A DNA stretch of 64,000 nt, from the NCBI RefSeq assembly GCF_006715395.1, contig NZ_VFNC01000003.1, forward strand, positions 62,001 to 126,000, in the 5' to 3' direction. Position 1 is the first letter of the stretch; the number at the start of each line of letters is the position of its first letter. Below, one piece after another: positions 35,548-45,182 of this stretch. The notes beneath the pieces are model-generated. The model was not told the origin of the DNA. It did no database searches and worked only from the letters and a program-made list of their open reading frames with translations. This DNA is from Streptomyces sp. SLBN-31 (GTDB taxonomy: Bacteria; Actinomycetota; Actinomycetes; Streptomycetales; Streptomycetaceae). The position numbers were made by a program, and so were the translations under genes.

Positions 35548-36393
35548 CTAACTCGCGTGCAGCATCAGCCCGATGCCCGCCACCAGGAGGCCGGCGGCCA
35601 TGATGCGGGGGGCTCCGAAGCGTTCCTTGAAGAACACCGCGCCTATCGCCGCGCCGACGATGATCGACGACTCGCGTAGGGCCGCGATCGGGGCGAGCTC
35701 CGCCTTGGTCTGGGCCCACAGGACAAGGCCGTAGGCGAGGACGGAGAGGGCGGCGCCCAGCAGGCCCACGGCGGCGAACGGCCGTAGGACGGTCAGGAAC
35801 TCCCCGCGCAGGCGGGTCAGCGCGTACGCCGGGATCGCCACGCCCTCCACGGCCATCAGCCAGGCGATGTACCCGAGGGAGGATCCCGAGGCCCGTACGC
35901 CGAGCCCGTCCACGACCGTGTAGCCGGCGATGGTCAGCCCGGTGGCCAGGGCCGCGCCGATCGCCGCCCAGTTCGGCCGGCGCCCGCGCAGCCCCCACAG
36001 GGCGACCCCGGTCAGCCCGGCGCAGGACAGGGCGATACCGGCCGCCGCCCACCCGTCGGGCACCTCGTGCGCGAAGACCGCGGCGAGAACGGTGACGACC
36101 AGCGGCGCGGTGCCGCGGGCGATCGGGTACGCCTGCCCGAAGTCACCGAGCCGGAAGGACTTCATCAGCAGTACGTAGTAGGCGGCGTGGATGACGGCCG
36201 AGCCGATCAGGTACGGCCACGCGGCCGCCGCCGGGACCGGCACGAACGGCAGCATGGCCAGCCCGATCAGCATCCCGCCGCCCGCGATCAGCGTGAACCC
36301 GACCAGCTTGTCGGTGATCCGGTGGGCGATGGCGTTCCAGCTGGCGTGCGTGACCGCGGCGAACAGGACCGCCGTGGCGACCAGCGGGGTCAC
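35548..36393 (-). CDS. EamA/DMT-superfamily transporter
   Basis: A 281-residue membrane protein with ten predicted helices in two EamA repeats (e.g. VATAVLFAAVTHASWNAIAH at the N-terminus; PIAALRESSIIVGAAIGAVF in the second half), as in drug/metabolite exporters. The substrate is unknown. The start is GTG 36393, overlapping the upstream YbaK-like stop by four bases (GTGA); the open frame further upstream is not membrane-like. Confidence 0.88.
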   Translation of the reverse strand: MTPLVATAVLFAAVTHASWNAIAHRITDKLVGFTLIAGGGMLIGLAMLPFVPVPAAAAWPYLIGSAVIHAAYYVLLMKSFRLGDFGQAYPIARGTAPLVVTVLAAVFAHEVPDGWAAAGIALSCAGLTGVALWGLRGRRPNWAAIGAALATGLTIAGYTVVDGLGVRASGSSLGYIAWLMAVEGVAIPAYALTRLRGEFLTVLRPFAAVGLLGAALSVLAYGLVLWAQTKAELAPIAALRESSIIVGAAIGAVFFKERFGAPRIMAAGLLVAGIGLMLHAS

Positions 36394-36899
36394 GACGCCG
36401 GCTCTCGCACGTCCACCAGGGTCGCGCCCGCGTGGGCGATCAGTTCCTTGGGCTCCATGGGAAAGACCGTGTACGGCGTCCCGGCGGCCGCCCACACCAC
36501 CTCGTGCGCGAGCAGCGACCGGTCGGCCAGCACCCGGGTCCGCGTACGGTGCCCGAAGGGCGGTACGCCGCCGATGGCGTACCCGGTCGTCTCCCTCACC
36601 ACGTCGGCCTTGGCCCGCGTCACCTTCTCGGCGCCGAGTTCGTGCCGCACCCGCTCGACGTCCACCCGGGACGACCCGTCCATCAGCACCAGCACCGGCA
36701 CGCCGTCGGCCGCGAAGATCAGCGACTTGCAGATCTGGCTCAGCTCGCACCCGATCGCCGCCGCGGCCTCGGCCGCGGTGCGGGTCGCGTCCGGGAACCG
36801 GCGCACCCGGCCGCGCAGGCCGTCGAGGCCCAGCTCGCGCAGGGCGTCGGCAAACCGTGGGTGGACTGCGGAACCGTCGGTGGCATCAGCGCTCGTCAT
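36390..36899 (-). CDS. YbaK/ProX-type aminoacyl-tRNA deacylase-like protein
   Basis: A 169-residue single-domain homolog of the prolyl-tRNA synthetase editing domain. These proteins hydrolyse mischarged tRNA in trans. Family marks are CKSLIFAADGVPVLVLMDG (with the conserved Lys), AKADVVRETTGYAIGGVPPFGH and LLAHEVVWAAAGTP. Start at ATG 36899 (MTSADATDG); the earlier open frame reads through low-complexity Pro/Ser sequence and is not supported. Coupled to the EamA gene. Confidence 0.88.
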   Translation of the reverse strand: MTSADATDGSAVHPRFADALRELGLDGLRGRVRRFPDATRTAAEAAAAIGCELSQICKSLIFAADGVPVLVLMDGSSRVDVERVRHELGAEKVTRAKADVVRETTGYAIGGVPPFGHRTRTRVLADRSLLAHEVVWAAAGTPYTVFPMEPKELIAHAGATLVDVREPAS

Positions 36900-36942
36900 G
36901 CATGGCACGCTAGCGGTGGGTGTACCCGACACGCGACCGAGT

Positions 36943-37128
36943 TCAGCGCGACACGAGGGTGAGGAAGACGGTCCAGGTGGTGCGGGCGACGGCCAGGTGC
37001 GCGGCCCGCGGGGCCTTGGAGTCGCGGATGTGGATCGTGGCGGGAGTGACGGCGACTTCGACGCAGTCGCCGGGTTCACTGCTGTCGCTGTAGCTGCTCT
37101 TGAACCAGCGGAGTTCCGTAGTGCTCAT
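36943..37128 (-). CDS. DUF397 small protein
   Basis: A 61-residue DUF397 protein with the hallmark LRWFKSSYSDSSEPGDCVEVA and VAVTPATIHIRDSK. DUF397 genes in Streptomyces are almost always next to an XRE/DUF5753 regulator, and several such pairs affect development or antibiotic production (BldB and WhiJ belong to the wider family). ATG 37128 overlaps the stop of the XRE gene (ATGA). Confidence 0.92.
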   Translation of the reverse strand: MSTTELRWFKSSYSDSSEPGDCVEVAVTPATIHIRDSKAPRAAHLAVARTTWTVFLTLVSR

Positions 37129-37970
37129 AGTCTCCCCAGCACTTGTTCGACGAAGGCCAGCGACTCTTTCGGCGTCAGAGCCTGCGCCCGGATCATCCCA
37201 TAGCGCAGTTCGAGGATCTGAAGATCACGATGACTCGAGACGGGACGGCCGTTGAACGCTCCGTCGGAACGCCCGATGGCCGTCCCGTCCCCGAACTTCA
37301 TCACGTCAATCAGCCCCTGCATGCCCGCGTGGTCCTCGCGTTCGGTCGGCATGACCTGAAAGGTGACGTTCCTCAACTGCGCCACCCCCAGGAGGTGTTC
37401 CAGCTGTCGGCGTAGCACCATCCTCCCGCCGATCGGCCGCTCGAGCGTCACCTGTTCCTGGACGAAACCGAGCGTCGGAGCGGGGTCCCGGTCGAAGATC
37501 GCCTTACGGGACATGCGGGCGGCCGTCTCCCGCTCCACCACGTCCGCCGTGAGCGCGGGCTGGTGCGTCTCGAACAGGGCCTTCGCGTACTCCGGCGTCT
37601 GCAGGAGACCGTGGATGTTGTGATTGCGATAGAGGAGCACCTCGACCGCCCGCTCCTCCATCTCGGCCAGCTCCCGCACCTTCTTCGGATACCGCGCCCT
37701 GCGCATGTCCTCCGTGAACGCCCGCAGATGGCCCTGCGCCTTGAGGACCGTGTCCGCCCTGTCCAGGAACTCCGGCCGCGGAATCCGCTGTCCCCGCTCC
37801 ATCTTGCGGACCATGTCCTCGCCGTATCCCATGAGTTCACCGAACTCGGCAGGCCGCATGCCCGCGCCTTCGCGGCACACCTTCAGCAGGTGTCCCACGG
37901 CCTGCACGATCGGCTCGATCTCGTCCCCCGGTTCCACATCCCAACCGGCCTCGTCCACGCCCTCGTTCAT
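37125..37970 (-). CDS. XRE-family regulator with DUF5753 (WhiJ-like)
   Basis: A 281-residue DNA-binding protein: an N-terminal helix-turn-helix (about 15-70; EFGELMGYGEDMVRKMERGQ) and a C-terminal DUF5753 ligand/partner domain (from about 95; LYRNHNIHGLLQTPEYAKAL, with QVTLERPIGG and RNVTFQVMP). Start at ATG 37970 with a strong GGAGGTGG; the upstream frame to 38069 has no ribosome site. Forms a translationally coupled pair with the DUF397 gene. Target genes are unknown. Confidence 0.92.
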   Translation of the reverse strand: MNEGVDEAGWDVEPGDEIEPIVQAVGHLLKVCREGAGMRPAEFGELMGYGEDMVRKMERGQRIPRPEFLDRADTVLKAQGHLRAFTEDMRRARYPKKVRELAEMEERAVEVLLYRNHNIHGLLQTPEYAKALFETHQPALTADVVERETAARMSRKAIFDRDPAPTLGFVQEQVTLERPIGGRMVLRRQLEHLLGVAQLRNVTFQVMPTEREDHAGMQGLIDVMKFGDGTAIGRSDGAFNGRPVSSHRDLQILELRYGMIRAQALTPKESLAFVEQVLGRL

Positions 37971-38126
37971 GACCACCTCCAACGCGCCCCGTACCCGGAC
38001 GGCATCGCGGACAGCCGGGACAGTCCGAGACAAACGCCGGGCAGTCACCGGCCGTTCACACAATGTCATCGGTCACGGTAGGCGGAAGCGGTCGCTTCAG
38101 GATGCGGGAACCAGGAAACCGATGTC

Positions 38127-38680
38127 TCAGCCGCCGAACTCCACGTCCTTCGTGTCCGTCACCGCCGCCCTGCGCCCCGGCGCCCCCTGCCAGCGCCAGT
38201 ACAGGTTCGTGTGGGCGATGACCTGCTCCGGCGGCGGGGCGCCCCACTCGCTCTGGTCGTTGGCGGTGTGCGCGTCGGCGACGAGCGTGACGTCGTAGCC
38301 CCGTGCGAACGCGCCGTGGATGGTGGACCGGATGCACGCGTCCGTCTCCGCGCCCGTGACGACGAGATGGCCGACGCCCGCCTCGGCGAGGACCCGCTCC
38401 AGGTCGGTGGCCTCGAAGGAGTCGCCGTAGTTCTTGTGGACCAGCGGCTCGGAGTCGCGGCGCGGCAGTTCGGGAACGTACGCCAGTCGTCGCCGCCCTT
38501 CTCCAGTTCGTCGTCGGAGTGCTGGACCCAGACGACCGGGACGTCCTCGGCCCGGGCCCTGTCGACGAGGGACGCGATGTTCGCGACGACCGCGTCCCGC
38601 TCGTACGCGGACGCGACGACGCCCTGCTGGACGTCGATCACCAGCAGGGCGGTGTGGGGTCGTTCGGAGAGTGTGGTCAT
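38127..38680 (-). pseudogene. Isochorismatase-family cysteine hydrolase with a frameshift
   Basis: The N-terminal half reads in one frame from ATG 38680 (ALLVIDVQQGVV, VVWVQHSDDELEKGGDDWR). The C-terminal half reads in another frame to TGA 38127 with catalytic VTGAETDACIRSTIHGAF and VADAHTAND. The switch is at about 38477-38483, where the codon for the residue after TGG-CGx is one base short. With one added base the gene would encode about 184 residues, normal for the family. It may be a recent inactivating deletion or a sequencing error. The catalytic Cys lies after the break, so the product as read is inactive. Confidence 0.8.
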
Positions 38681-38745
38681 GCCGCCACGTTAGGCGGCGC
38701 CACTGACAACGGTCCGTTTCCTACGGCGCTGCCCTTCAGAGGCCG

Positions 38746-40965
38746 TCAGGCCTTCACCAGCTCCCGGTCCTCGTCCGGATCCGAGTCCCGGTCACCCCTC
38801 GCGGCGTCGAGGGTCTTCAGTCCCTCGCCCTCGACGTCCACGTTGGGCAACGCCCGGTCCAGCCACTTCGGCAGCCACCAGGCCCGGCGGCCGAGCAGTG
38901 CCAGTACCGCCGGGACGATGGCCATGCGGACGACGAACGCGTCGAAGAAGACGGCGATCGCCAGGCCGAAGCCGATCATCTTGATCATGGACTCGCTGGA
39001 GGTGATGAAGCCTCCGAAGACGGCGATCATGATGACCGCGGCGGCCGCCACGACCCGCGCGCTGTGCCGGAACCCGGTGACCACCGCCTGGCCGGGCGTC
39101 TCACCGTGGACGTACGCCTCGCGCATCCGGGTCACGAGGAAGACCTCGTAGTCCATCGCCAGGCCGAAGACCACGCCCACCATGAAGATCGGCATCATCG
39201 ACATGATCGGGCCGGTCTGCTCCACCCCGAGCAGGCCCCCGAGCCAGCCCCACTGGAAGACCGCGACCACGGCGCCGAGCGCGGCCAGCACGCTGAGCAG
39301 GAAGCCGAGGGCAGCCTTCAGCGGGACCAGGACCGAGCGGAACACCGCGATCAGCAGCAGGAACGCGAGACCGACCACCAGGCCCAGGTACGGGACCAAC
39401 GCGTCGTTGAGCTTCTGCGAGAAGTCGATGTTCATGGCCGTGGTGCCGGTGACCAGGACCTTCGCGCCGGTCTCGGCCCTGACATCCGCGCCCTTGTCGC
39501 GGATCGCGTGCACCAGGTCCTCGGTCTGCGTGGAGGACGGCTTGGAACCGGGGACCACGGTGATCATCGCGGTGTCACCGGCCCTGTTGAAGACCGCCGG
39601 GGTGACCGTGGTGACGTCCTTCAGGTTCTTGATGTCCTCGGCGACTCGGTTCGCCGCCGTCCTGGGGTCGTCGCTGCCCTTGGCGTCGACGACGATCATC
39701 AGGGGGCCGTTGAAGCCGGGGCCGAAGCCCTCCGACAGCAGGTCGTAGGCACGCCGCTGCGTGGTGGACGTGGGCTGCGATCCGTCGTCGGGCAGGCCCA
39801 GTTCCAGCTGGGTGGCCGGGACGGCGACCGCGCCGAGGCCGACCACGCCGAGCAGCAGCACGGCGGCCGGGCGCCGTACGACGAAGCTCGCCCAGCGCTC
39901 GCCCAGGCCGGGCTTGGTGGAACGGGGGCCGTCGCTCTTGCGTCGCTTCTCGCCCGCCGGCCTGACCTTGCGGCCCGCGTAGCCGAGCAGTGCCGGGATC
40001 ATGGTCAGCGCGATGAGGACGGCGACCAGGACGGTGGCGGCCGCCGCGAGGCCCATCTTGGTGAGCATCGGGACGCCGACGACCGACAGGCCGGCCAGCG
40101 CGATCACGACCGTCAGGCCGGCGAAGACCACCGCGGAGCCGGCCGTGCCGGCCGCCCGGCCGACCGCCTCCTCGCGGCTGCGGCCCTCGGCGAGTTCGCC
40201 GCGGTAGCGGGAGACGATGAACAGCGCGTAGTCGATGCCGACGGCGAGGCCGATCATCAGGGCGAGGGTGGAGGTCGTGTCGCCGAGGTCGAGCGTCTTG
40301 GCGAGGGCGGTGATGCCGGAGACGCCGATGCCGACGCCGATCATCGCCGTCAGCAGCGGCAGTCCGGCGGCGACGAGTGAGCCGAGGGTGATGACGAGGA
40401 CGACGGCGGCGATGGCAAGGCCGACGACCTCGCCGGCCGCGCCCGGTTCGGCGCCCGCCTGCAGCGCGTCACCGCCGATCTCGACGGTCAGCCCGGCGTC
40501 CCGCGCCTGCTTCGCGGTGTCCTCGAGGGCGGTGCGGGAGGCGTCCTTGAGTTCCATGCCGGACTTGTCGTACCGCACGGACGCGTACGCCACCGTGCCG
40601 TCCTTGCTGACGGCGTGCGCGGGGTACGGGTCGGCGACGGAGGTGACCTCGGAGCCGTCGGCCAGCTCCTTCACCGTCTTCTCGACGGTCGCCTTGTTGG
40701 CGGCGTCGGTCATCTTCTCGCCGCCGGGCGCCTTGAAGACGACGCGGGCGGTGGCACCGTCCGAGTTGGAGCCGGGGAAACGCTGGTCCAGCAGGTCGAA
40801 AGCCTTCTGCGCTTCCGTGCCCGGGATGGAGAAGGAGGTGGAGCCGGCGGCGGGCGCGCCGGCCGCGGCGACGCCGGCGAGCGTCAGCAGCGCCACCCAG
40901 AACAGTGCGACGAAGTGCCGTCGCCGGAAGGCGAACCGGCCGAGTCGGTAGAGGAACGTGGCCAC
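38746..40965 (-). CDS. MMPL-family RND transporter
   Basis: A 739-residue membrane protein of the MMPL/RND superfamily with 12 predicted helices in two halves, each with a large extracytoplasmic loop after the first helix. Typical motifs are GLAVGIDYALFIVSRYRGEL in the first half and FGLAMDYEVFLVTRMREAY in the second; the Asp-Tyr pairs are the proton-relay region. MMPL proteins move lipids or hydrophobic compounds outward. The GTG start has GGGAG at 9 nt. A TetR gene lies 128 bp upstream on the same strand and is the likely regulator. Confidence 0.92.
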   Translation of the reverse strand: MATFLYRLGRFAFRRRHFVALFWVALLTLAGVAAAGAPAAGSTSFSIPGTEAQKAFDLLDQRFPGSNSDGATARVVFKAPGGEKMTDAANKATVEKTVKELADGSEVTSVADPYPAHAVSKDGTVAYASVRYDKSGMELKDASRTALEDTAKQARDAGLTVEIGGDALQAGAEPGAAGEVVGLAIAAVVLVITLGSLVAAGLPLLTAMIGVGIGVSGITALAKTLDLGDTTSTLALMIGLAVGIDYALFIVSRYRGELAEGRSREEAVGRAAGTAGSAVVFAGLTVVIALAGLSVVGVPMLTKMGLAAAATVLVAVLIALTMIPALLGYAGRKVRPAGEKRRKSDGPRSTKPGLGERWASFVVRRPAAVLLLGVVGLGAVAVPATQLELGLPDDGSQPTSTTQRRAYDLLSEGFGPGFNGPLMIVVDAKGSDDPRTAANRVAEDIKNLKDVTTVTPAVFNRAGDTAMITVVPGSKPSSTQTEDLVHAIRDKGADVRAETGAKVLVTGTTAMNIDFSQKLNDALVPYLGLVVGLAFLLLIAVFRSVLVPLKAALGFLLSVLAALGAVVAVFQWGWLGGLLGVEQTGPIMSMMPIFMVGVVFGLAMDYEVFLVTRMREAYVHGETPGQAVVTGFRHSARVVAAAAVIMIAVFGGFITSSESMIKMIGFGLAIAVFFDAFVVRMAIVPAVLALLGRRAWWLPKWLDRALPNVDVEGEGLKTLDAARGDRDSDPDEDRELVKA

Positions 40966-41093
40966 GTGGGCGTACTCCCGGTCAGGTCGTGGGGTGTTTC
41001 GGAGCAGGGGTGATCGCCCGGCGGGGAGGCATGGGCGACCGTCCCGACGACTTGAGCGGTGACGTCAGGTGGTGGGGAGGGGGTGGGGAGGGG

Positions 41094-41690
41094 TCAGACG
41101 CCGAGGGCCGGCAGGACCACGGCGTCGATGTACGACAGAAGGAACGCCTGCGTCGGCGGCTGCTCGTCGATCATCGTGCGGGCGGCGAACCCACCGATCA
41201 TCATGTGCATCACGTAGTCGATCGCGGGGTTGTCCGCACGGACCTCGCCCCGGTCGACCGCCCGTTGCACCACACGGCGGAACTCGGCCATCTCCGGCTC
41301 GATCAGATACTCCCGGAACGCCTTCAGCAGGTCCGGGTTGCCATGGATGGCCATGGCCAGACCTCGCATCAGCGCGGAGTTCTGCTCCATCTCGCAGTCG
41401 TCCGAACGCATGGTCAGGGCGTGCAGGTCGCCCCTGAGCGACCCGGTGTCGATCTCACCGAGACCGAAGCCGCCCGGCTTGTTGTGCCGCACCGCCTTCG
41501 CGACCAGCTCGGCCTTGCCGCCCCACTGGCGGTAGAGCGTCGCCTTGCTGGACTTGGTGCGGGCCGCCACGGCGTCCATGGTGAGGGCGTCGTAGCCGAC
41601 CTCCCTGAGCAGGTCGAGCACGGCCTCGTACAACTCGGCCTCGCGCTCGGGCGTGATGCGACTGCGACGCGCGGTTGTCACCTCGGTCAT
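41094..41690 (-). CDS. TetR-family repressor, probable regulator of the MMPL pump
   Basis: A 198-residue repressor. N-terminal HTH (about 16-62): LYEAVLDLLREVGYDALTMD then ARTKSSKATLYRQWGGKAELV. The C-terminal ligand domain is helical (TMRSDDCEMEQNSALMRGLA). The order tetR-mmpL on one strand and a dyad-rich region before tetR suggest autoregulation. It is divergent from the tricorn gene. Confidence 0.9.
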   Translation of the reverse strand: MTEVTTARRSRITPEREAELYEAVLDLLREVGYDALTMDAVAARTKSSKATLYRQWGGKAELVAKAVRHNKPGGFGLGEIDTGSLRGDLHALTMRSDDCEMEQNSALMRGLAMAIHGNPDLLKAFREYLIEPEMAEFRRVVQRAVDRGEVRADNPAIDYVMHMMIGGFAARTMIDEQPPTQAFLLSYIDAVVLPALGV

Positions 41691-41760
41691 GCCACTCGCC
41701 TTCCCGCTCGGGACGTTCGTTTCTTTGTACGTTCATGAAGATACCCCCAAACCGAACGAA

Positions 41761-41775
41761 ACGAAACCGTTTCGT
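41761..41775. promoter_or_regulatory. Dyad between tetR and tricorn, candidate TetR operator
   Basis: ACGAAAC-C-GTTTCGT is a perfect 7+1+7 palindrome, extended by flanking CGAACGA repeats. A related CGTTCGTTT stretch lies at 41714-41722. Both are in the 156-bp spacer between the divergent tetR and tricorn genes. Confidence 0.5.
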
Positions 41776-41846
41776 ACGTGTCTTGGCTCACGAACGTGAA
41801 AGCCGCATAAGTTGCCCGGCCCCATTTGCCGGAAAAGCATGGGGAG

Positions 41847-44800
41847 GTGAGCTATCTGCGCCTGCCGCACCTGAGCGGTGAGTTGTTGTGCTTCGTCGCA
41901 GAGGACGACCTCTGGCTGGCCCCCCTCGACGGCCCGGGACGCGCCTGGCGCCTCACCGTTGACCGCACGAAGATCGGCCACCCGCGCTTCTCGCCGGACG
42001 GCGGCGCCATCGCGTACACGAGCTGGCGCAGCCTGGTGCCGGAGATCCACGTGGTGCCGGTGGACGGCGGCGGGCCCGGCAGACAGCTCACCCACTGGGG
42101 CTCCGCCGACACCCAGGTCTGCGGCTGGACCCCGCAGGGCACCATCCTGGCCGTCGCCTCCCACGGCGAACCGTTCTCCTACTTCACCTGGGCCTACAAG
42201 GTCTCCCCCGGCGGCGACCCCGGCCGCAAGCTTCCCTGGGGGCCGGTCTCCGACATCCAGGTCGCCGAGATCGACGGCGAGCGCAAGACCCTGCTGCTCA
42301 CCGGCACCCCGCCGCACGAGCCGGCCGCCTGGAAGCGGTACCGGGGCGGGGCGACGGGCCGGCTGTGGTTCCACGGCGAACGGTTGCTCGACGGCCTGGA
42401 GGGCCACCTCCACTCACCCATGTTCGTCGGCGGCCGGATCGCGTTCCTCTCCGACCACGAGGGCATCGGCAACCTGTACTCGTGCGCGTACGACGGCTCC
42501 GACCTGCGCCGTCACACCGATCACGACGCCTTCTACGCCCGGCACGCCTCCAGCGACGGCACCCGGGTGGTCTACCAGTGCGCCGGGGACCTGTGGATCG
42601 TCGACGACCTCGCGAGCGAACCGCGCAGACTCGACGTGCGGCTGAGCGGGCCGCGCGCGGGACGCCGTACCTACCAGGTGCCGGCCGGTCAGCACGTCAA
42701 CGGTCTGTCCGTCGACGAGACCGGCCGCGCGAGCGCCGTCGTCGTACGCGGCAGCCTGTACTGGCTGACCCACCGCGACGGACCCGCCCGCACGATCACG
42801 GACACCCCCGGCGTGCGGGTCCGGCTCCCGGAGATGCTTGGCTCGACCGGCCAGGTCGCCTATGTGACGGACGCGGAGGGCGAGGACGCCGTCGAGATCG
42901 CCCAGCTGCCGCGCGCGACCGGCGACCGGGAGCCGCGCCGGCCGGCCTCCGGGGAGCTGGGCCGCGTGCTGGAGCTGGTCTCCGATCCCCGGGGCGAGCG
43001 CCTCGCCCTCGCCTCGCACGACGGGCGCCTGCTGCTGATCGACGCGAGCGAGGACTCCAACGGCGAGGTGACCGAGCTGATCCGGTCGGCCAACGGCCCC
43101 GTCCGTGACCTCGCCTTCTCGCCGGACGGAGGGTGGCTGACCTGGTCGCATCCGGGGATCGGCCGGACCCTGCGGCAGATCAAGATGGCCCGTATCGCCC
43201 CCAAGGGCCACGGGGAGCGGTTGGTCGTGGACGTGACCAACGGCCGCTTCGAGGACGAGAACCCGGTGTTCACCAGGGACGGCCGCTATCTGGCGTTCCT
43301 CTCCTGGCGCGGCTTCGATCCGGTCTACGACGTCCACACCGGGGACCTGTCCTTCCCGCTCGGCTGCCGCCCCTACCTGGTCCCCCTGTCCTCCGCGACC
43401 CCCTCCCCCTTCGCGCTGAACCCCGAGGGCCGGCCGGCCGCGGGCGGGCTGGACCCCGTCGACGAGGAGGAGGGCGACGGGGCGGTGACCGTCGAGGTCG
43501 AGGGGCTGGAGAGCCGGGTCACGCCCTTCCCGGTCGCCGCCTCGAAGTACTCGGCGCTGTTCCCGGTGGCGGGCGGCGGGCTGGTCTGGCTGCGCTGGCC
43601 GATCTCGGGCGCGCTCGGCGAGACCTTCGTCAACCCGGACGACACCAGCGGCCGGCCGACGCTGGAGCACTTCACCATCAGCAAGGCCAGGAAGTCCGAA
43701 CTGGTCGACCACCTCGACTGGTTCGCGGTCAGCGGCGACGGAACCCGCCTGGTGGTGGTCGACGAGGGCGATCTGCGCGCCGTCCCCGCCGGCGAGTCGG
43801 GCGACAGCGACACGACGGTCTGGATCGACCTGCGCCGCATCCTGCACGAGGTCGACCCGGCGGCCGAGTGGCGCCAGTCGTACGAGGAGGCGGGCCGGCT
43901 GATCCGGGCCTACTTCTGGGAGCCGGGGATGTGCGGGGTCGACTGGGCCGGGGTGCTCGACCAGTACCGTCCGCTGGTCGAACGGGTCGCGTCCCCGGAC
44001 GAGTTCGCCGACCTGCTGCGCGAGGTGCTGGGCGAACTGGGCACCTCGCACGCCTACGTCACCGCCGCCCGCCGCAACGAGGGACCGCCCCACTACCAGC
44101 GCCGGCAGGGCCTGCTGGGCGCCAACTTCGCGCGCCGGGAGGCGGGTTGGGTGGTCAGGCGGATCCTGCCCGGCGACTCCTCGGACTCCAAGGCGCGCTC
44201 CCCGCTGGCGGGCACCGGAATCCGTGAGGGCGCCGTCCTCACCCATGTCGACGGCCGGCCGGTGGACCCGCTGACCGGGCCGTATCCGCTGCTGGCCGGC
44301 GCGGGCGGCACGACCGTCGAGCTCACCTTCACACCCGCGGAGGGCGAGGCGGGCCGCTCGCGCCGGGTCGCCGTGGTCCCCCTGGTCGACGAACGTCCCC
44401 TGCGCTACCAGGACTGGGTGGCCAAACGCCGGGCGGTGGTACGGGAGTTGAGCGGAGGCCGCTGCGGCTACCTGCACATCCCGGACATGGGCGGCTCGGG
44501 CTGGGCCCAGTTCAACCGGGACCTGCGGATGGAGGTGTCCCGCCCCGCCCTGATCGTCGACGTGCGCGGCAACGCGGGCGGGCACATCAGCGAACTGGTG
44601 GTGGAGAAGCTCACCCGCACCATCATCGGCTGGGACCTGACGCGCAACGCCCAGCCGGTGTCGTACGCCTCCAACGCCCCGCGCGGCCCGGTGGTCGCCC
44701 TCGCCGACGAGGCGACCTCCTCCGACGGCGACATGATCACGGCCGCTTTCAAACTCCTGAAGCTCGGCCCCGTCATCGGCCAGCGCACCTGGGGCGGAGT

Positions 44801-45092
44801 GGTCGGCATGACCGGCCGCCACGAACTGGGCGACGGAACGGTGATCACGGTTCCGATGAACGCGGCGTGGTTCGACGCGTACGGCTGGGGTGTGGAGAAC
44901 CGGGGCGTGACCCCGGACCTGGAGATCCTCCGCACCCCCCTGGACTGGGCGGAGGGCCGCCACGCCCAACTGGACGACGCGGTCCAACTGGCCGTACAAC
45001 TCCTGGAGTCCAACCCCCCGGCAACGCCCCCCGACTATTCAAACGTCCCGGACCGCTCCCGCCCAAAGCTCCCTCCCCGTACGGCGTCTTGA
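41847..45092 (+). CDS. Tricorn protease homolog
   Basis: Large cytosolic serine protease/peptidase thought to process peptides released by other proteases. The 1,081 residues follow the Thermoplasma layout: an N-terminal six- then seven-bladed propeller (WD-like HPRFSPDGGAIAYTS, DLAFSPDGGWLTWS), a C1 helical bundle, a PDZ domain (about 750-840, GTGIREGAVLTHVDG), and the C2 protease core. Catalytic residues appear as His735 (LGTSHAYV), Ser958 or Ser959 (EATSSDGDMI) and the VDVRGNAGGH oxyanion region. Start taken as GTG 41847 (VSYLRLPHLSGELL), next to GGGGAG; a TTG at 41826 is an alternative. Archaeal in origin but common in Streptomyces. Confidence 0.93.
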   Translation: MSYLRLPHLSGELLCFVAEDDLWLAPLDGPGRAWRLTVDRTKIGHPRFSPDGGAIAYTSWRSLVPEIHVVPVDGGGPGRQLTHWGSADTQVCGWTPQGTILAVASHGEPFSYFTWAYKVSPGGDPGRKLPWGPVSDIQVAEIDGERKTLLLTGTPPHEPAAWKRYRGGATGRLWFHGERLLDGLEGHLHSPMFVGGRIAFLSDHEGIGNLYSCAYDGSDLRRHTDHDAFYARHASSDGTRVVYQCAGDLWIVDDLASEPRRLDVRLSGPRAGRRTYQVPAGQHVNGLSVDETGRASAVVVRGSLYWLTHRDGPARTITDTPGVRVRLPEMLGSTGQVAYVTDAEGEDAVEIAQLPRATGDREPRRPASGELGRVLELVSDPRGERLALASHDGRLLLIDASEDSNGEVTELIRSANGPVRDLAFSPDGGWLTWSHPGIGRTLRQIKMARIAPKGHGERLVVDVTNGRFEDENPVFTRDGRYLAFLSWRGFDPVYDVHTGDLSFPLGCRPYLVPLSSATPSPFALNPEGRPAAGGLDPVDEEEGDGAVTVEVEGLESRVTPFPVAASKYSALFPVAGGGLVWLRWPISGALGETFVNPDDTSGRPTLEHFTISKARKSELVDHLDWFAVSGDGTRLVVVDEGDLRAVPAGESGDSDTTVWIDLRRILHEVDPAAEWRQSYEEAGRLIRAYFWEPGMCGVDWAGVLDQYRPLVERVASPDEFADLLREVLGELGTSHAYVTAARRNEGPPHYQRRQGLLGANFARREAGWVVRRILPGDSSDSKARSPLAGTGIREGAVLTHVDGRPVDPLTGPYPLLAGAGGTTVELTFTPAEGEAGRSRRVAVVPLVDERPLRYQDWVAKRRAVVRELSGGRCGYLHIPDMGGSGWAQFNRDLRMEVSRPALIVDVRGNAGGHISELVVEKLTRTIIGWDLTRNAQPVSYASNAPRGPVVALADEATSSDGDMITAAFKLLKLGPVIGQRTWGGVVGMTGRHELGDGTVITVPMNAAWFDAYGWGVENRGVTPDLEILRTPLDWAEGRHAQLDDAVQLAVQLLESNPPATPPDYSNVPDRSRPKLPPRTAS

Positions 45093-45125
45093 AGGGGCGC
45101 GGGGAACCGCGCACAGAACGCAGAA

Positions 45126-45156
45126 GTGGGGCGCCCCAAAACGCAGGGCACCCCAC
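45126..45156. terminator. Bidirectional hairpin terminator
   Basis: Arms GTGGGG-C-GCCC and GGGC-A-CCCCAC pair with a single mismatch around a 9-nt loop. It sits between the convergent tricorn gene and the small charged-protein gene. Confidence 0.75.
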
Positions 45157-45182
45157 CTCACCGGCGAACGCCGGCGCAGCGA

